Shown piece after piece: positions 1-6,906 of a stretch of 13,802 nucleotides of DNA; the stretch's first letter is position 1; each line of letters begins with the position of its first letter. Position numbers and translations under genes: made by a program. Source of the stretch: an uncultured Erysipelotrichaceae bacterium (GTDB lineage: Bacteria > Bacillota_I > Bacilli_A > Acholeplasmatales > Anaeroplasmataceae); NCBI GenBank assembly GCA_902783745.1, contig CACZRY010000097.1, forward strand, positions 1 to 13,802. The letters are read 5' to 3'. Below the pieces are notes generated by a model. The model saw only the letters and a list, made by a program, of their open reading frames with translations, did not search any database and was not told where the DNA came from.

Positions 1-32
1 CTCAATTTTAAAACAATACTTAATTAATGGTT

Positions 33-109
33 ATGCAATTAATATATTAAGTTTTACCACGAAAATGCAATTAATATACTAAGCTTCACCACGAAAATGC
101 AAATATATA
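33..109. repeat. 32-bp tandem repeat, 2.4 copies
   Basis: Unit 1 is 33-64 and unit 2 is 65-96; a third copy begins at 97 and decays after the first bases. Each unit starts ATGCAATTAATATA and ends CCACGAAA. The two full units differ at three positions, all T-to-C changes. No gene is visible in 1-240, so the repeat sits in intergenic DNA downstream of the tRNA terminator. On the minus strand each unit contains TTGCAT followed at a promoter-like distance by TATATT-like sequence, so duplicated promoters or binding sites are possible, but no function can be assigned. Confidence 0.7.
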
Positions 110-134
110 CATAAAAATGTCCGAGTACAAATCT

Positions 135-177
135 TAAAAAGCACCAAAATAGAGTTTATAAGACTCTAAATTGATGC
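135..177 (-). terminator. Intrinsic terminator (minus strand)
   Basis: On the minus strand a hairpin with 12 of 15 pairs formed (141-177, inner stem TAGAGT/ACTCTA) is followed by TTTTT at 136-140. No gene lies between it and the tRNA terminator at 238-269, so it probably acts as a second, back-up terminator for transcription leaving the tRNA gene. Confidence 0.5.
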
Positions 178-237
178 TATATTCTTCCAATATTTTAAAT
201 AAATGGCTTAGCTATGTGGTTTTAATACTTATAAATG

Positions 238-269
238 AAAAAAAAGCCTGATACAGTATTGTATCAAAC
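238..269 (-). terminator. Intrinsic terminator of tRNA-Leu
   Basis: Read on the minus strand, GTTTGATAC pairs with GTATCAGGC (two G-U pairs) around a short AATACT loop (246-269) and is followed by eight T (238-245). It starts 14 bases after the tRNA CCA end, so it ends the tRNA transcript. Confidence 0.85.
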
Positions 270-283
270 CTATTGTTCTTAAA

Positions 284-369
284 TGGTGCCTGATGTCGGA
301 CTCGAACCGACAAGAGTTTTGCTCGCCGCATTTTGAGTGCGGTACGTTTACCAATTTCGTCAATCAGGC
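284..369 (-). tRNA. tRNA-Leu, anticodon CAA
   Basis: The minus strand folds into a class II tRNA. The acceptor stem is GCCTGAT/ATCAGGC with an encoded CCA tail (284-286). The anticodon stem CCGCA/TGCGG encloses loop CTCAAAA, and anticodon CAA (333-335) reads Leu codon UUG. The long variable arm has a GAG/CTC stem, and the T arm is GTCGG-TTCGAGT-CCGAC. The D arm contains the GG of the D loop. The long variable arm separates it from most tRNAs and agrees with leucine identity. It is a single gene with its own promoter and terminator, not part of a tRNA cluster within this window. Confidence 0.97.
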
Positions 370-380
370 GTACGATAATA

Positions 381-409
381 ATTATATATAAAATAATAAA
401 AATTAGCAA
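381..409 (-). promoter_or_regulatory. Promoter of tRNA-Leu
   Basis: On the minus strand -35 TTGCTA (404-409), a 17-base spacer, and a perfect -10 TATAAT (381-386). The predicted start, near 374, lies about 5 bases before the mature tRNA end at 369. Confidence 0.75.
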
Positions 410-436
410 CTAAATAGAAAAAAATATTATTAATTT

Positions 437-469
437 AAATAAAAATAAGTCTATCGAAATAGACTTATT
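437..469 (-). terminator. Intrinsic terminator of the PAP2 gene
   Basis: A perfect 11-bp stem, AATAAGTCTAT/ATAGACTTATT, with a 4-base loop (444-469) is followed on the minus strand by a T-rich run. The gene's TAA stop (465-467) lies inside the stem, so the last codon is part of the terminator. Confidence 0.8.
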
Positions 470-1112
470 GTTTATTATTGATTTTTATTAAATCTATAAT
501 ACCAAATGTTAAGAAGTAGAATGATAATCCTAAGAAAATACCACCAATAACATCAGTAATATAATGCATTCCTGATGCAACCCTTGTAATAACTACAATA
601 ATAGATATTACAATTGCAATACCTAGCGCAATATAATTAAATACTTTACTTCCAGTATTGTATCTTTTTAATAAATTAAAACAGCTTAGTGAGAAGAAGA
701 TAGTAATTAATACATGTGTAGATGGGAAAGAACCTTCATTTGGATTTAAAGGTCTTACATTTATCTTTAATGCCTTATCAAATAATAACCATAAAATAAT
801 AGTTAATACTAAAGCAATTCCAAAGACTAATAATTCTTTATCTACTTTAAATAAACTCTTTCTTTTTACTAATTGTATTATTCCTAAAATACCTGCAACA
901 ATAACAGGAATGAATGATAGATATAATAAAATATCGCTCATCTTATCTAAGTTTTCTTTATATTCATATTTAACTATATTATTAAAGTGAGATAGTCCAA
1001 CTAGTCCAGAACCAGTAATATTGTTCTTATCTACATTTAATAAAATCATTAATAATACAAATAAAAAGAATGTACCTATACCTATTGCAATATATGTATT
1101 TATCTTTTTCAT
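465..1112 (-). CDS. PAP2-family membrane phosphatase
   Basis: Predicted lipid or isoprenoid phosphate phosphatase in the cytoplasmic membrane, 215 residues. Family members remove phosphate from phosphatidic acid, phosphatidylglycerophosphate or undecaprenyl pyrophosphate; the substrate here cannot be told from sequence. All three PAP2 motifs are visible (numbering from ATG 1112): KALKINVRP at 113-121, PSTH at 130-133 in place of the usual PSGH, and R177 with five residues to H183 then D187. About six hydrophobic segments fit the six-helix family fold, and length is normal. The frame extends to a GTG at 1121, but on the minus strand GGGTGA sits 5 bases before the ATG at 1112, the same spacing seen before other genes here, so ATG 1112 is preferred. 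Monocistronic, convergent with nothing, and 95 bases beyond the tRNA gene. Family is certain; specific activity is not. Confidence 0.92.
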   Translation of the reverse strand: MKKINTYIAIGIGTFFLFVLLMILLNVDKNNITGSGLVGLSHFNNIVKYEYKENLDKMSDILLYLSFIPVIVAGILGIIQLVKRKSLFKVDKELLVFGIALVLTIILWLLFDKALKINVRPLNPNEGSFPSTHVLITIFFSLSCFNLLKRYNTGSKVFNYIALGIAIVISIIVVITRVASGMHYITDVIGGIFLGLSFYFLTFGIIDLIKINNKQ

Positions 1113-1117
1113 ATACT

Positions 1118-1123
1118 TCACCC
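1118..1123 (-). promoter_or_regulatory. Ribosome binding site fixing the PAP2 start
   Basis: Minus-strand GGGTGA ends 5 bases before ATG 1112, complementary to the AUCACC part of the 16S tail. The alternative GTG at 1121 lies within this element, so it would be without a properly spaced site. Confidence 0.65.
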
Positions 1124-1143
1124 ACCCAATACAAGCTACTTTT

Positions 1144-1172
1144 ATTATATATTTATATTTTTAGAAAAGCAA
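1144..1172 (-). promoter_or_regulatory. Possible promoter of the PAP2 gene
   Basis: Minus-strand -10 TATAAT (1144-1149) is perfect; a weak -35 TTGCTT (1167-1172) lies 17 bases upstream. Predicted start is about 25 bases before ATG 1112. Confidence 0.4.
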
Positions 1173-1194
1173 TCATAATAAAAATATATATTTA

Positions 1195-1223
1195 TTGAAA
1201 TAAATAATAATATTTGCTAAAAT
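1195..1223 (+). promoter_or_regulatory. Promoter of the Nudix gene
   Basis: -35 TTGAAA (1195-1200), 17-base spacer, -10 TAAAAT (1218-1223). Both boxes are close to consensus. Predicted start is near 1230, about 43 bases before the ATG. It diverges from the PAP2 promoter in the same gap. Confidence 0.7.
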
Positions 1224-1272
1224 AAGTTTAGAAGATAGGTATTTTATTTAAATAATTGAAGGAAGTGTTATT

Positions 1273-1692
1273 ATGGCTATTCAGTATTACGTTGGGGCTA
1301 AAGCAATTATTTTTAATACAAAATTAAAAAAACTTTTAGTTTTAAAGAGATCTGTTTATGATATTGCTGCAGGTTTTTGGGAGAATGCTGGAGGTAAAAA
1401 AGAGGTTGGTGAAACCTTAGAGGATTCTTTAAAACGAGAAGTACAAGAAGAAACAGGGATTGAAGTAAATGATTTTTATTATTTATATACTAGTGTAAAT
1501 AATGAAAAGAATAATCCATATTTTATTATTGGATATTTCGTACCAACAGAAAAAGAAGATATTGAATTATCATTTGAACATGTAGAGTATAGATGGGTTT
1601 CAATTGAGGAATATTTAGAATTAGTTGATATGACAATAAGACATGATTTTAGAAATTCTAATGTTTTAGAGTATATAAAAAAATATAATTAA
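1273..1692 (+). CDS. Nudix hydrolase (MutT-like)
   Basis: Predicted cytoplasmic Nudix hydrolase, 139 residues, cutting a nucleoside diphosphate linked to another group with Mg2+. The Nudix box is complete at residues 41-63: G41 with five residues to E47, seven residues, then REVQEETGI with metal-binding E56, E59 and E60. A small beta strand region precedes it, and the C-terminal half ends in helical sequence, as in single-domain MutT proteins. The sequence WENAGGK just before the box resembles the W-x-x-P-G-G-K of many members with Ala replacing Pro. Substrate (8-oxo-dGTP, other NTPs, isopentenyl diphosphate, or a cofactor) cannot be assigned. An AAGGA motif 9 bases upstream supports the ATG. 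It has its own promoter and shares a two-way terminator with the convergent gene at 1809. Confidence 0.93.
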   Translation: MAIQYYVGAKAIIFNTKLKKLLVLKRSVYDIAAGFWENAGGKKEVGETLEDSLKREVQEETGIEVNDFYYLYTSVNNEKNNPYFIIGYFVPTEKEDIELSFEHVEYRWVSIEEYLELVDMTIRHDFRNSNVLEYIKKYN

Positions 1693-1774
1693 AAAAGGAA
1701 AAATAAATTTTAATTAAATTCTATATCTAGTAGTGATAATACGCTATATGCTAAATGGAAAAGTTAAATCTAAT

Positions 1775-1810
1775 AAAAAATATCACGATGCAAAACATCG
1801 TGATTTTTTT
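1775..1810. terminator. Bidirectional intrinsic terminator
   Basis: Perfect 9-bp stem ATCACGATG/CATCGTGAT (1782-1790 and 1796-1804) around CAAAA, with A6 before (1775-1780) and T7 after (1804-1810). It can end both the Nudix transcript and the convergent minus-strand gene whose TAA stop begins at 1811. The 80 bases between 1693 and 1774 hold no gene that I can see. Confidence 0.9.
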
Positions 1811-2585
1811 AGAATTCAATTGGAGAAGCTAAATTAATTAATAAAGCAACGACACTATATCCTGCAATATCAGAAGTAGAAGAATAAACATCTAAGCTTA
1901 CTTTTACATCATCACCACAAGATGCTTTAATGTGTTGACTATCTCCTATATAATTTGGTTTTGTTATTATTTCTATATTAGTATTATGTACTCCTAATGT
2001 TGCAAGTGCAGTTGCAACACCAACGTTTATACCTGTAGGTAAATTTGTTATTGCATCATATGCAGTACCCTTAAATGCAACGTATTCTTTATCTAAGTAT
2101 TCTTCATTATATATAGGGGAATTCTTTAATCTTTGCATATTTTTTGTGTTAATAAGCTTAGATTCAGTTATTCCCATAAGCCTCATTGTATTTAATACCT
2201 GAAATCCTGATATTGCGCCTGATGCAATATGAATTTTTACGTTATTAATTTTTGCTTTATTTTCTATTTTTTTATAAAATTCCTCATCTGATAATGCACC
2301 AATAGATAATAAAATAACGTTTATTTTTTTATTTATAACATCTTCTAAAACATCTTTTGTTGAAGAAGGGTTAGTTGCTTCAATAAGGTAGTCAGGCTTT
2401 AGATTTAACAATTCATTAAATGAATCAATTCTTTTAACATTTAATAAATCATTAATATAGTCTCTATGCTCTTTTGTTTTTGAATAACAACCTAATATTT
2501 TATAATCTTTTAATAATCCTTTTTTATAACAGTCTACAATTATTTTTGCAAGCTTACCAGAACCAAATAAAACTATATTCTTCAT
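1809..2585 (-). CDS. Aspartate-dehydrogenase-like NAD(P) oxidoreductase
   Basis: 258 residues resembling the NadX/COG1712 L-aspartate dehydrogenase family, which oxidises L-aspartate to iminoaspartate with NAD(P)+. An N-terminal Rossmann fold begins at once with GSGKLA (8-13). The family features LSIGALSD (93-100), ASGAISGF (121-128), FKGTAYDAITNLPTGINVG (171-189) and a C-terminal PNYIGDSQHIKASC segment containing H218, the expected catalytic histidine, are all in order. Length is normal. On the minus strand AGGAG lies 5 bases before the ATG. No nadA, nadB or nadC gene is nearby, so a role in NAD synthesis is not supported by context; it faces away from the dehydrogenase-fold gene at 2659, and the two share a 73-base control gap. 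Family assignment is good; the substrate is inferred only. Confidence 0.85.
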   Translation of the reverse strand: MKNIVLFGSGKLAKIIVDCYKKGLLKDYKILGCYSKTKEHRDYINDLLNVKRIDSFNELLNLKPDYLIEATNPSSTKDVLEDVINKKINVILLSIGALSDEEFYKKIENKAKINNVKIHIASGAISGFQVLNTMRLMGITESKLINTKNMQRLKNSPIYNEEYLDKEYVAFKGTAYDAITNLPTGINVGVATALATLGVHNTNIEIITKPNYIGDSQHIKASCGDDVKVSLDVYSSTSDIAGYSVVALLINLASPIEF

Positions 2586-2596
2586 ATTTACTCCTA

Positions 2597-2625
2597 TTGT
2601 TTATATTTAATAAAACAATTATAAT
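2597..2625 (+). promoter_or_regulatory. Promoter of the 2-hydroxyacid-dehydrogenase-like gene
   Basis: -35 TTGTTT (2597-2602), 17-base spacer, perfect -10 TATAAT (2620-2625). Overlapping minus-strand TATAAT copies (2618-2623 and 2624-2629) could serve the divergent gene, but no good minus-strand -35 was found. Confidence 0.6.
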
Positions 2626-2658
2626 TATATCAAAGAATTTTAAGGAGTAAATAATAGT

Positions 2659-3561
2659 ATGTTTAATAAAATTGTAATAATTGAAAAGATTAATATGCTA
2701 GAATGCGATTTAAAAAGATTAAATGATCTTTCAAAAGAAGTTATTTATTATACGGATTTACCAAAAAATGATGATGAAATAATAAAGAGAATAGATGATG
2801 CTGATTGTGTATTATTATCTTATACATCTAAGATTAATGAATATGTAATTAGTAATTGTAAAAATATTAAATATATAGGCATGTGTTGTAGTCTTTATAG
2901 TAAAGATGCTGCAAATGTTGATATAGATGCTGCAGAAAAAAGAGGAATTATAGTAAAAGGTATAAGAGATTATGGTGATGAAGGTGTTATAGAATATATT
3001 ATCCATGAACTTACTGAATTTTTACAAGATTATAAAAATTTAGGGTTATGGGATGAATATCCTCAAGAATTATCATCACTTAATTGTAGTGTAATAGGAT
3101 TAGGTACATCTGGTACTTTAATTGCGAAGGCATTAAAATTCTTTGGATGCAATGTTTCATATTATTCTAGAACAAGAAAAATGGATATTGAAAAAGAATT
3201 AGGGATTACATATAAGAGTTTAAATTCTTGTGTTAAGGATTCTGATGCTATATTCTTAGCATTAAATAAAAATGTATTACTATTAGATAAAGAACAATTT
3301 GATTTAATGAAGGGTAAAAAGATTTTATTTAATACATCTATTGGACCTGGATTTAAGCAAGAACCTTTTGAAGAATGGTTAAAAGAGGATAAGCATTTCT
3401 TTTTTGGTGACACATTACCAACAATTGGTAATCAAAAATTATGGGAATTACCTAATACTTTTACTATTAATAGAAGTAGTGGTGGTAAAAGCTATCAAGC
3501 ATATAAAAGATTAGGCGATAAGGTAATAAAAAATATTATAGATTTTTTAAATAGTAAATAA
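2659..3561 (+). CDS. D-2-hydroxyacid-dehydrogenase-fold protein, catalytic residues apparently absent
   Basis: 300 residues with the two-domain fold of the NAD-dependent D-isomer-specific 2-hydroxyacid dehydrogenases. The substrate-domain strand VLLSYTSKIN (51-60) is followed by the long linker helix (about 105-125) and then the nucleotide-binding motif GLGTSG (147-152). Active members carry Arg in a TARGG-like segment, then Glu, then His before the final helix. Here the matching places read NTSIGP (225-230) without Arg, and INRSSGG (270-276) without His; no clear Glu is seen either. It may bind NAD(H) but have altered chemistry or a regulatory role. AAGGAG lies 11 bases before the ATG, a rather long gap. 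No clear terminator follows, so transcription may continue into the xpt gene 56 bases on. Fold is confident, function unknown. Confidence 0.85.
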   Translation: MFNKIVIIEKINMLECDLKRLNDLSKEVIYYTDLPKNDDEIIKRIDDADCVLLSYTSKINEYVISNCKNIKYIGMCCSLYSKDAANVDIDAAEKRGIIVKGIRDYGDEGVIEYIIHELTEFLQDYKNLGLWDEYPQELSSLNCSVIGLGTSGTLIAKALKFFGCNVSYYSRTRKMDIEKELGITYKSLNSCVKDSDAIFLALNKNVLLLDKEQFDLMKGKKILFNTSIGPGFKQEPFEEWLKEDKHFFFGDTLPTIGNQKLWELPNTFTINRSSGGKSYQAYKRLGDKVIKNIIDFLNSK

Positions 3562-3576
3562 TTGTATAACAAATTG

Positions 3577-3585
3577 TGGTATAAT
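3577..3585 (+). promoter_or_regulatory. Extended -10 promoter of xpt
   Basis: TGGTATAAT gives the TGnTATAAT extended -10 element with no convincing -35. The predicted start near 3592 leaves a 5' leader of about 26 bases, too short for a purine riboswitch. Confidence 0.6.
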
Positions 3586-3617
3586 AAATTTAATATATAT
3601 TAAATAAGAGGAATTAT

Positions 3618-4193
3618 ATGAAAAAGCTAGAAGATAAAATCTTAAGTGATGGTATTATACTTAATAATGAAATATTAAAGGTTGATTCATTTGTAAATCA
3701 TCAAATTGATTCAGCTTTATTAATGGATATATCAGAAGATATTAAGAATCACTTTTCAAATGTTGATAAGATTGTAACAATTGAAATATCTGGTATTGCC
3801 TTTGCGGTAGGCGTTGGAGTATGCTATGGGGGATTACCTGTAGTATTTGCTAAAAAGACTATTTCTAGAACTTTAGACGTTTTAAATTCGTATACTGCAG
3901 ATGTTAAATCATTTACTAAGGGTACATTAAACCAAATAAGAATTGATAAGAAATTCTTAAAAAAGGGTGAAAGAGTATTAATTGTTGATGATTTCTTAGC
4001 ATCTGGTAATGCGGCAATTGGCTTAATTGAAATATTGAAGCAAGCAGGTTGTGAAATTGTTGGTGTTTCTGCAATAATAGAAAAAAGATTCCAAGGCGGA
4101 AGAAAAAGAATTGAGGATTTAGGAATAAAAGTTTATTGCCCTGCATCTATTGATGCCTTTGTTGATGGAAAGCCTAAATTCCATGAAGATTAA
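3618..4193 (+). CDS. xpt: Xanthine phosphoribosyltransferase
   Basis: 191 residues, co-linear with the Bacillus Xpt (about 194 residues). It salvages xanthine with PRPP to give XMP in the cytoplasm, feeding guanine nucleotide synthesis. Visible family segments are KVDSFVNHQID (21-31), VTIEISGIAFAVGVG (53-67), and the PRPP-binding loop VLIVDDFLASGNAA (120-133) with the acidic pair D124-D125. The C-terminal IIEKRFQGGRKR (154-165) also matches. AGAGGA lies 5 bases before the ATG. The gene stands alone between its own promoter and terminator, without the xanthine permease gene (pbuX) that often follows xpt. In Bacillus subtilis this gene is under a guanine riboswitch; none can fit here. Very confident. 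Confidence 0.96.
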   Translation: MKKLEDKILSDGIILNNEILKVDSFVNHQIDSALLMDISEDIKNHFSNVDKIVTIEISGIAFAVGVGVCYGGLPVVFAKKTISRTLDVLNSYTADVKSFTKGTLNQIRIDKKFLKKGERVLIVDDFLASGNAAIGLIEILKQAGCEIVGVSAIIEKRFQGGRKRIEDLGIKVYCPASIDAFVDGKPKFHED

Positions 4194-4201
4194 TAATTAT
4201 T

Positions 4202-4228
4202 GAATGGTTTAATAAACCATTCTTTTTT
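4202..4228 (+). terminator. Intrinsic terminator of xpt
   Basis: Perfect 9-bp stem GAATGGTTT/AAACCATTC with a 3-base loop, followed by T6 (4223-4228), 8 bases after the stop codon. Confidence 0.92.
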
Positions 4229-4259
4229 ATTTATGTGGTGATTAATCTAAATTATAATG

Positions 4260-4268
4260 TGATATAAT
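4260..4268 (+). promoter_or_regulatory. Extended -10 promoter of the channel operon
   Basis: TGATATAAT matches the TGnTATAAT extended -10 element with no clear -35. Another TATAAT sits at 4253-4258. The predicted leader is about 28 bases, with AAGGAG (4291-4296) 7 bases before the ATG. Confidence 0.6.
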
Positions 4269-4303
4269 ATAAATATTATAAGAGCTTTTAAAGGAGAAAT
4301 ATA

Positions 4304-6307
4304 ATGAATAAGAGAAAAAGACAATCAAGCTTTTTAAGGGTATTTTATTATTCACATCCTTATTTAGTAATATTTAATTTATTAATTATTTATAATATCA
4401 TCTTATTAATGATTGCAGCTTGGATAATGACTTATTTAATGAGAAATGTCATTGACTCTCAAACTGGAGAAGTAATAGGATATAATTTTAATGCATATCT
4501 AAAGCATTTAGAATATTGTACAGTATTTACAATGAATACCGGAGGTATTTATGATACTGCACCAAACAGTGTTGTAATTATGAAAATAATATTATCTGTT
4601 ATTCAAATGATTACTTTCACCGGTGCTTTAGTAGGTCTTGCAACATCAATGCTTCAAGGTGTGTTTGAAAGAAGAGCACATAATGTTGGTAAGCTAAAAC
4701 TTAAAAACCATTATGTAATTCTAAATTGGAGTCCTGCTGGCGCTAACTTGATAAGAGAATTATCTTTCCTTGAAGGAAGAAAGACTGTTGTAATATTATC
4801 TGATTTATCAAGGGATGAAATAAATGAGCAAATAGATAATGTATTCTTAGAAACAGGTACTCAAAGAGGTGGCATTACCGTATTTGTTAAGCAAGGTAAG
4901 GTTTCGTCAAGAAAAGCATTAAAAGAAATATCTATTGCGAAATCTAAATCAATTGCTTTGTTATTACCAACAGATGTTGCTGGAAAAAGTACTAAAACTG
5001 ATGTTGATACATTCAAATTGTTAATGGGAATTATTTCAATTACTAAAACTGCATCTATTGCAATTGAAGCCCAAGATGAGGATAAAGTTAGGACAATTGA
5101 AGATTTAATAAAAGCATCACCTGAATTAAAAGGTTTAACATTAACATCATTTTCTAAAGGAAGTGTTGTTGGTCATATTCTTGCAAGATCAGCAATTAAT
5201 TCAAGTTATAATGACTTATATTATTCATTACTTACATACCAAAATGGTGGATTTTATGAAATTCCAACCATTACAGGTGTAGAAGAGTCTATGAAGAATT
5301 ATAATGATTGTATTCCTGTTTCTCATTATATCAATGATAATAATGAGGTTATATATGCTTTAGCATCAGGACCTAACAAATTAAGAAAAAGATTTATTTC
5401 TAAAGAATCTATAAAAGATATTCCATATAAGAAAAGCTTTTATTACAATTCATTTGAATTATATGTAATAGGTGAAAATGATAGATCAAAATCAATTGAA
5501 GAAGAAGCACAAGCATATACTGAATCAAAGCTTGGACGTATTACATGTAAGGTTTATCCATTTAATTATGATATCAATTTATTACTAGATGAAATTAATT
5601 CATCAAAAAGAAGAAAGAAAATATTGATATTATCAGATGAAAGCCAAGATTTTGATAATGTTGATGCAAATGTATTTAAAACATTATTAAATTTAAAAAC
5701 TTCAAAAAGATTATCAAGTGATGTTGAAATCTCAGCTGAATTATTAGATCAATCTAATAGAAGCTCATTAAGAGCTTTAAATGTAACAAATGTAATTATT
5801 TCAAACCAAATGGTTGCACTATACTTAGTACAACTAATGACACATCCAAATAATACTAAATTCTTTAATGGACTTTTATCATCTAAAACAAATTATAAAA
5901 AAGAAGAATTAGATATAGATATTAGATATAGTGAGGAATTATTTGATTTAACAAATGATATAGAATTTAGTTCAAGACAAGAATTTATATCATCAGTATA
6001 TAAATCATCTAATTATGAATTTATCCCTATTGGATTCGTTGGTGAAAAGGAAAATAAAAATGCTTTATCAACTGTAACAAATTTAGTTGGCAAAACATTA
6101 AATTCTATGGTAGATATTACTAAAAGAACAATCACTAAAGTAACTGATATGAACGCTGCCCTAAATATGGATGAGGTTGGAGATTTAGAAGCAAGACTAG
6201 ATGTAAATTCAAGTATTTTATTATTATCAGATCACCTATCTAAAAAAGAAAAAATAACTATAACTAAGGGTATGATTATAGTATTAATCCACCACCCAAT
6301 AAATTAA
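4304..6307 (+). CDS. CASTOR/POLLUX-like ion channel with RCK-type domains
   Basis: 667-residue predicted membrane channel. The order fits the CASTOR/POLLUX/SYM8 family: an N-terminal helix (about 21-45), a pore-like segment TVFTMNTGGIYD (73-84), and a second helix (about 93-118). A charged linker ERRAHNVG (122-129) leads into the first RCK-like Rossmann domain, beginning HYVILNWSPAGANLIREL (136-153); ILNWSPAG corresponds to the ILGWS signature of the family. A second such domain starts near 384 (FELYVIGEND), with a third beta-rich region from about 570 to the end that finishes with IIVLIHHP. Known family members conduct Ca2+ or K+ and are gated by ligands of the RCK ring; the ion here is unknown. 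The usual filter sequence is not conserved, with TGG at 79-81 in its place. The methyltransferase gene follows after 5 bases. Family confidence is good, function inferred. Confidence 0.82.
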   Translation: MNKRKRQSSFLRVFYYSHPYLVIFNLLIIYNIILLMIAAWIMTYLMRNVIDSQTGEVIGYNFNAYLKHLEYCTVFTMNTGGIYDTAPNSVVIMKIILSVIQMITFTGALVGLATSMLQGVFERRAHNVGKLKLKNHYVILNWSPAGANLIRELSFLEGRKTVVILSDLSRDEINEQIDNVFLETGTQRGGITVFVKQGKVSSRKALKEISIAKSKSIALLLPTDVAGKSTKTDVDTFKLLMGIISITKTASIAIEAQDEDKVRTIEDLIKASPELKGLTLTSFSKGSVVGHILARSAINSSYNDLYYSLLTYQNGGFYEIPTITGVEESMKNYNDCIPVSHYINDNNEVIYALASGPNKLRKRFISKESIKDIPYKKSFYYNSFELYVIGENDRSKSIEEEAQAYTESKLGRITCKVYPFNYDINLLLDEINSSKRRKKILILSDESQDFDNVDANVFKTLLNLKTSKRLSSDVEISAELLDQSNRSSLRALNVTNVIISNQMVALYLVQLMTHPNNTKFFNGLLSSKTNYKKEELDIDIRYSEELFDLTNDIEFSSRQEFISSVYKSSNYEFIPIGFVGEKENKNALSTVTNLVGKTLNSMVDITKRTITKVTDMNAALNMDEVGDLEARLDVNSSILLLSDHLSKKEKITITKGMIIVLIHHPIN

Positions 6308-6312
6308 TTATT

Positions 6313-6906
6313 ATGCAAAATCTAGAACAAGAATATGATAAAATTTTAAATATTAAAACATCAGGAAGAGATGATACTTTATCTGATTTAACTAATTTTC
6401 CATATGAGGCAACACCTTATTTAGTATTAGAAAGATTACTTGAATGTAACTATATATCCAAAAAAGATTTATTAATAGACTTTGGATGTGGAAAAGGAAG
6501 AGTTGATTTCTTTTTCTCATCTAATACTAAATGTAAGTCTATTGGTATTGAATTTAGTAAAATATTATATGATAGGGCAATAAAGAATAAAGAATCATCT
6601 AATTTAAATAGAGTAGAATTTATAAATACTGACGCAAAGGATTATCAAATTCCAGATGATTCAACAAGATTTTATTTCTTTAATCCATTTTCTATTGATG
6701 TATTAAAAATTATATTAAAAAGAATAAATGAATCATATAAAAAAACTAAAAGAGAAATATTATTATTCTTTTATTATCCATCTAAACAATATATAGAACT
6801 TTTAAATGAAGAAAAGGGATATATATTAAAAGATAAAATATCTACTATGGATTTATTCTTATTAAACGATATAAGAGAAAACATATTAGTATATGAAAAG
6901 AAGTAG
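6313..6906 (+). CDS. Class I SAM-dependent methyltransferase
   Basis: 197 residues, a single methyltransferase domain. Motif I is LLIDFGCGKG (53-62), followed by an acidic strand end at E80 (SIGIEFS) that should hold the ribose of SAM, an Asp near NTDAKD (105-110), and the motif-IV-like FFNPFS (122-127), similar to the NPPY/NPPF region of N-methyltransferases. The short N-terminus SGRDDT...PYEATPYLVLERL precedes the fold and resembles a group of small uncharacterised bacterial methyltransferases. The substrate is unknown. The start is 5 bases after the channel stop with no clear Shine-Dalgarno sequence, so it is probably translated by coupling and co-expressed with the channel. Its TAG stop is within the terminator stem. 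Confidence 0.9.
   Translation: MQNLEQEYDKILNIKTSGRDDTLSDLTNFPYEATPYLVLERLLECNYISKKDLLIDFGCGKGRVDFFFSSNTKCKSIGIEFSKILYDRAIKNKESSNLNRVEFINTDAKDYQIPDDSTRFYFFNPFSIDVLKIILKRINESYKKTKREILLFFYYPSKQYIELLNEEKGYILKDKISTMDLFLLNDIRENILVYEKK

Noticed and set aside
33..109. CRISPR array
   Set aside because: The units are directly adjacent with no unique spacers, and no cas genes are present.
212..409. Minus-strand open frame across the tRNA
   Set aside because: It covers tRNA-Leu, its promoter and terminator, and its translation has no protein-like character.
658..990. Plus-strand open frame opposite the PAP2 gene
   Set aside because: Antisense to a gene with all three family motifs; no ribosome binding site.
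1113..1121. GTG at 1119-1121 as start of the PAP2 gene
   Set aside because: It falls inside the GGGTGA ribosome binding site that is 5 bases before ATG 1112, and no properly spaced site precedes it.
2815..3413. Two minus-strand open frames opposite the dehydrogenase-fold gene
   Set aside because: Antisense to a clear Rossmann protein; composition is low-complexity Phe/Ile/Tyr-rich or unlike a real protein.
3916..4146. Minus-strand open frame opposite xpt
   Set aside because: Antisense to a strongly conserved gene; Phe/Leu/Gln-rich by-product of AT-rich coding sequence.
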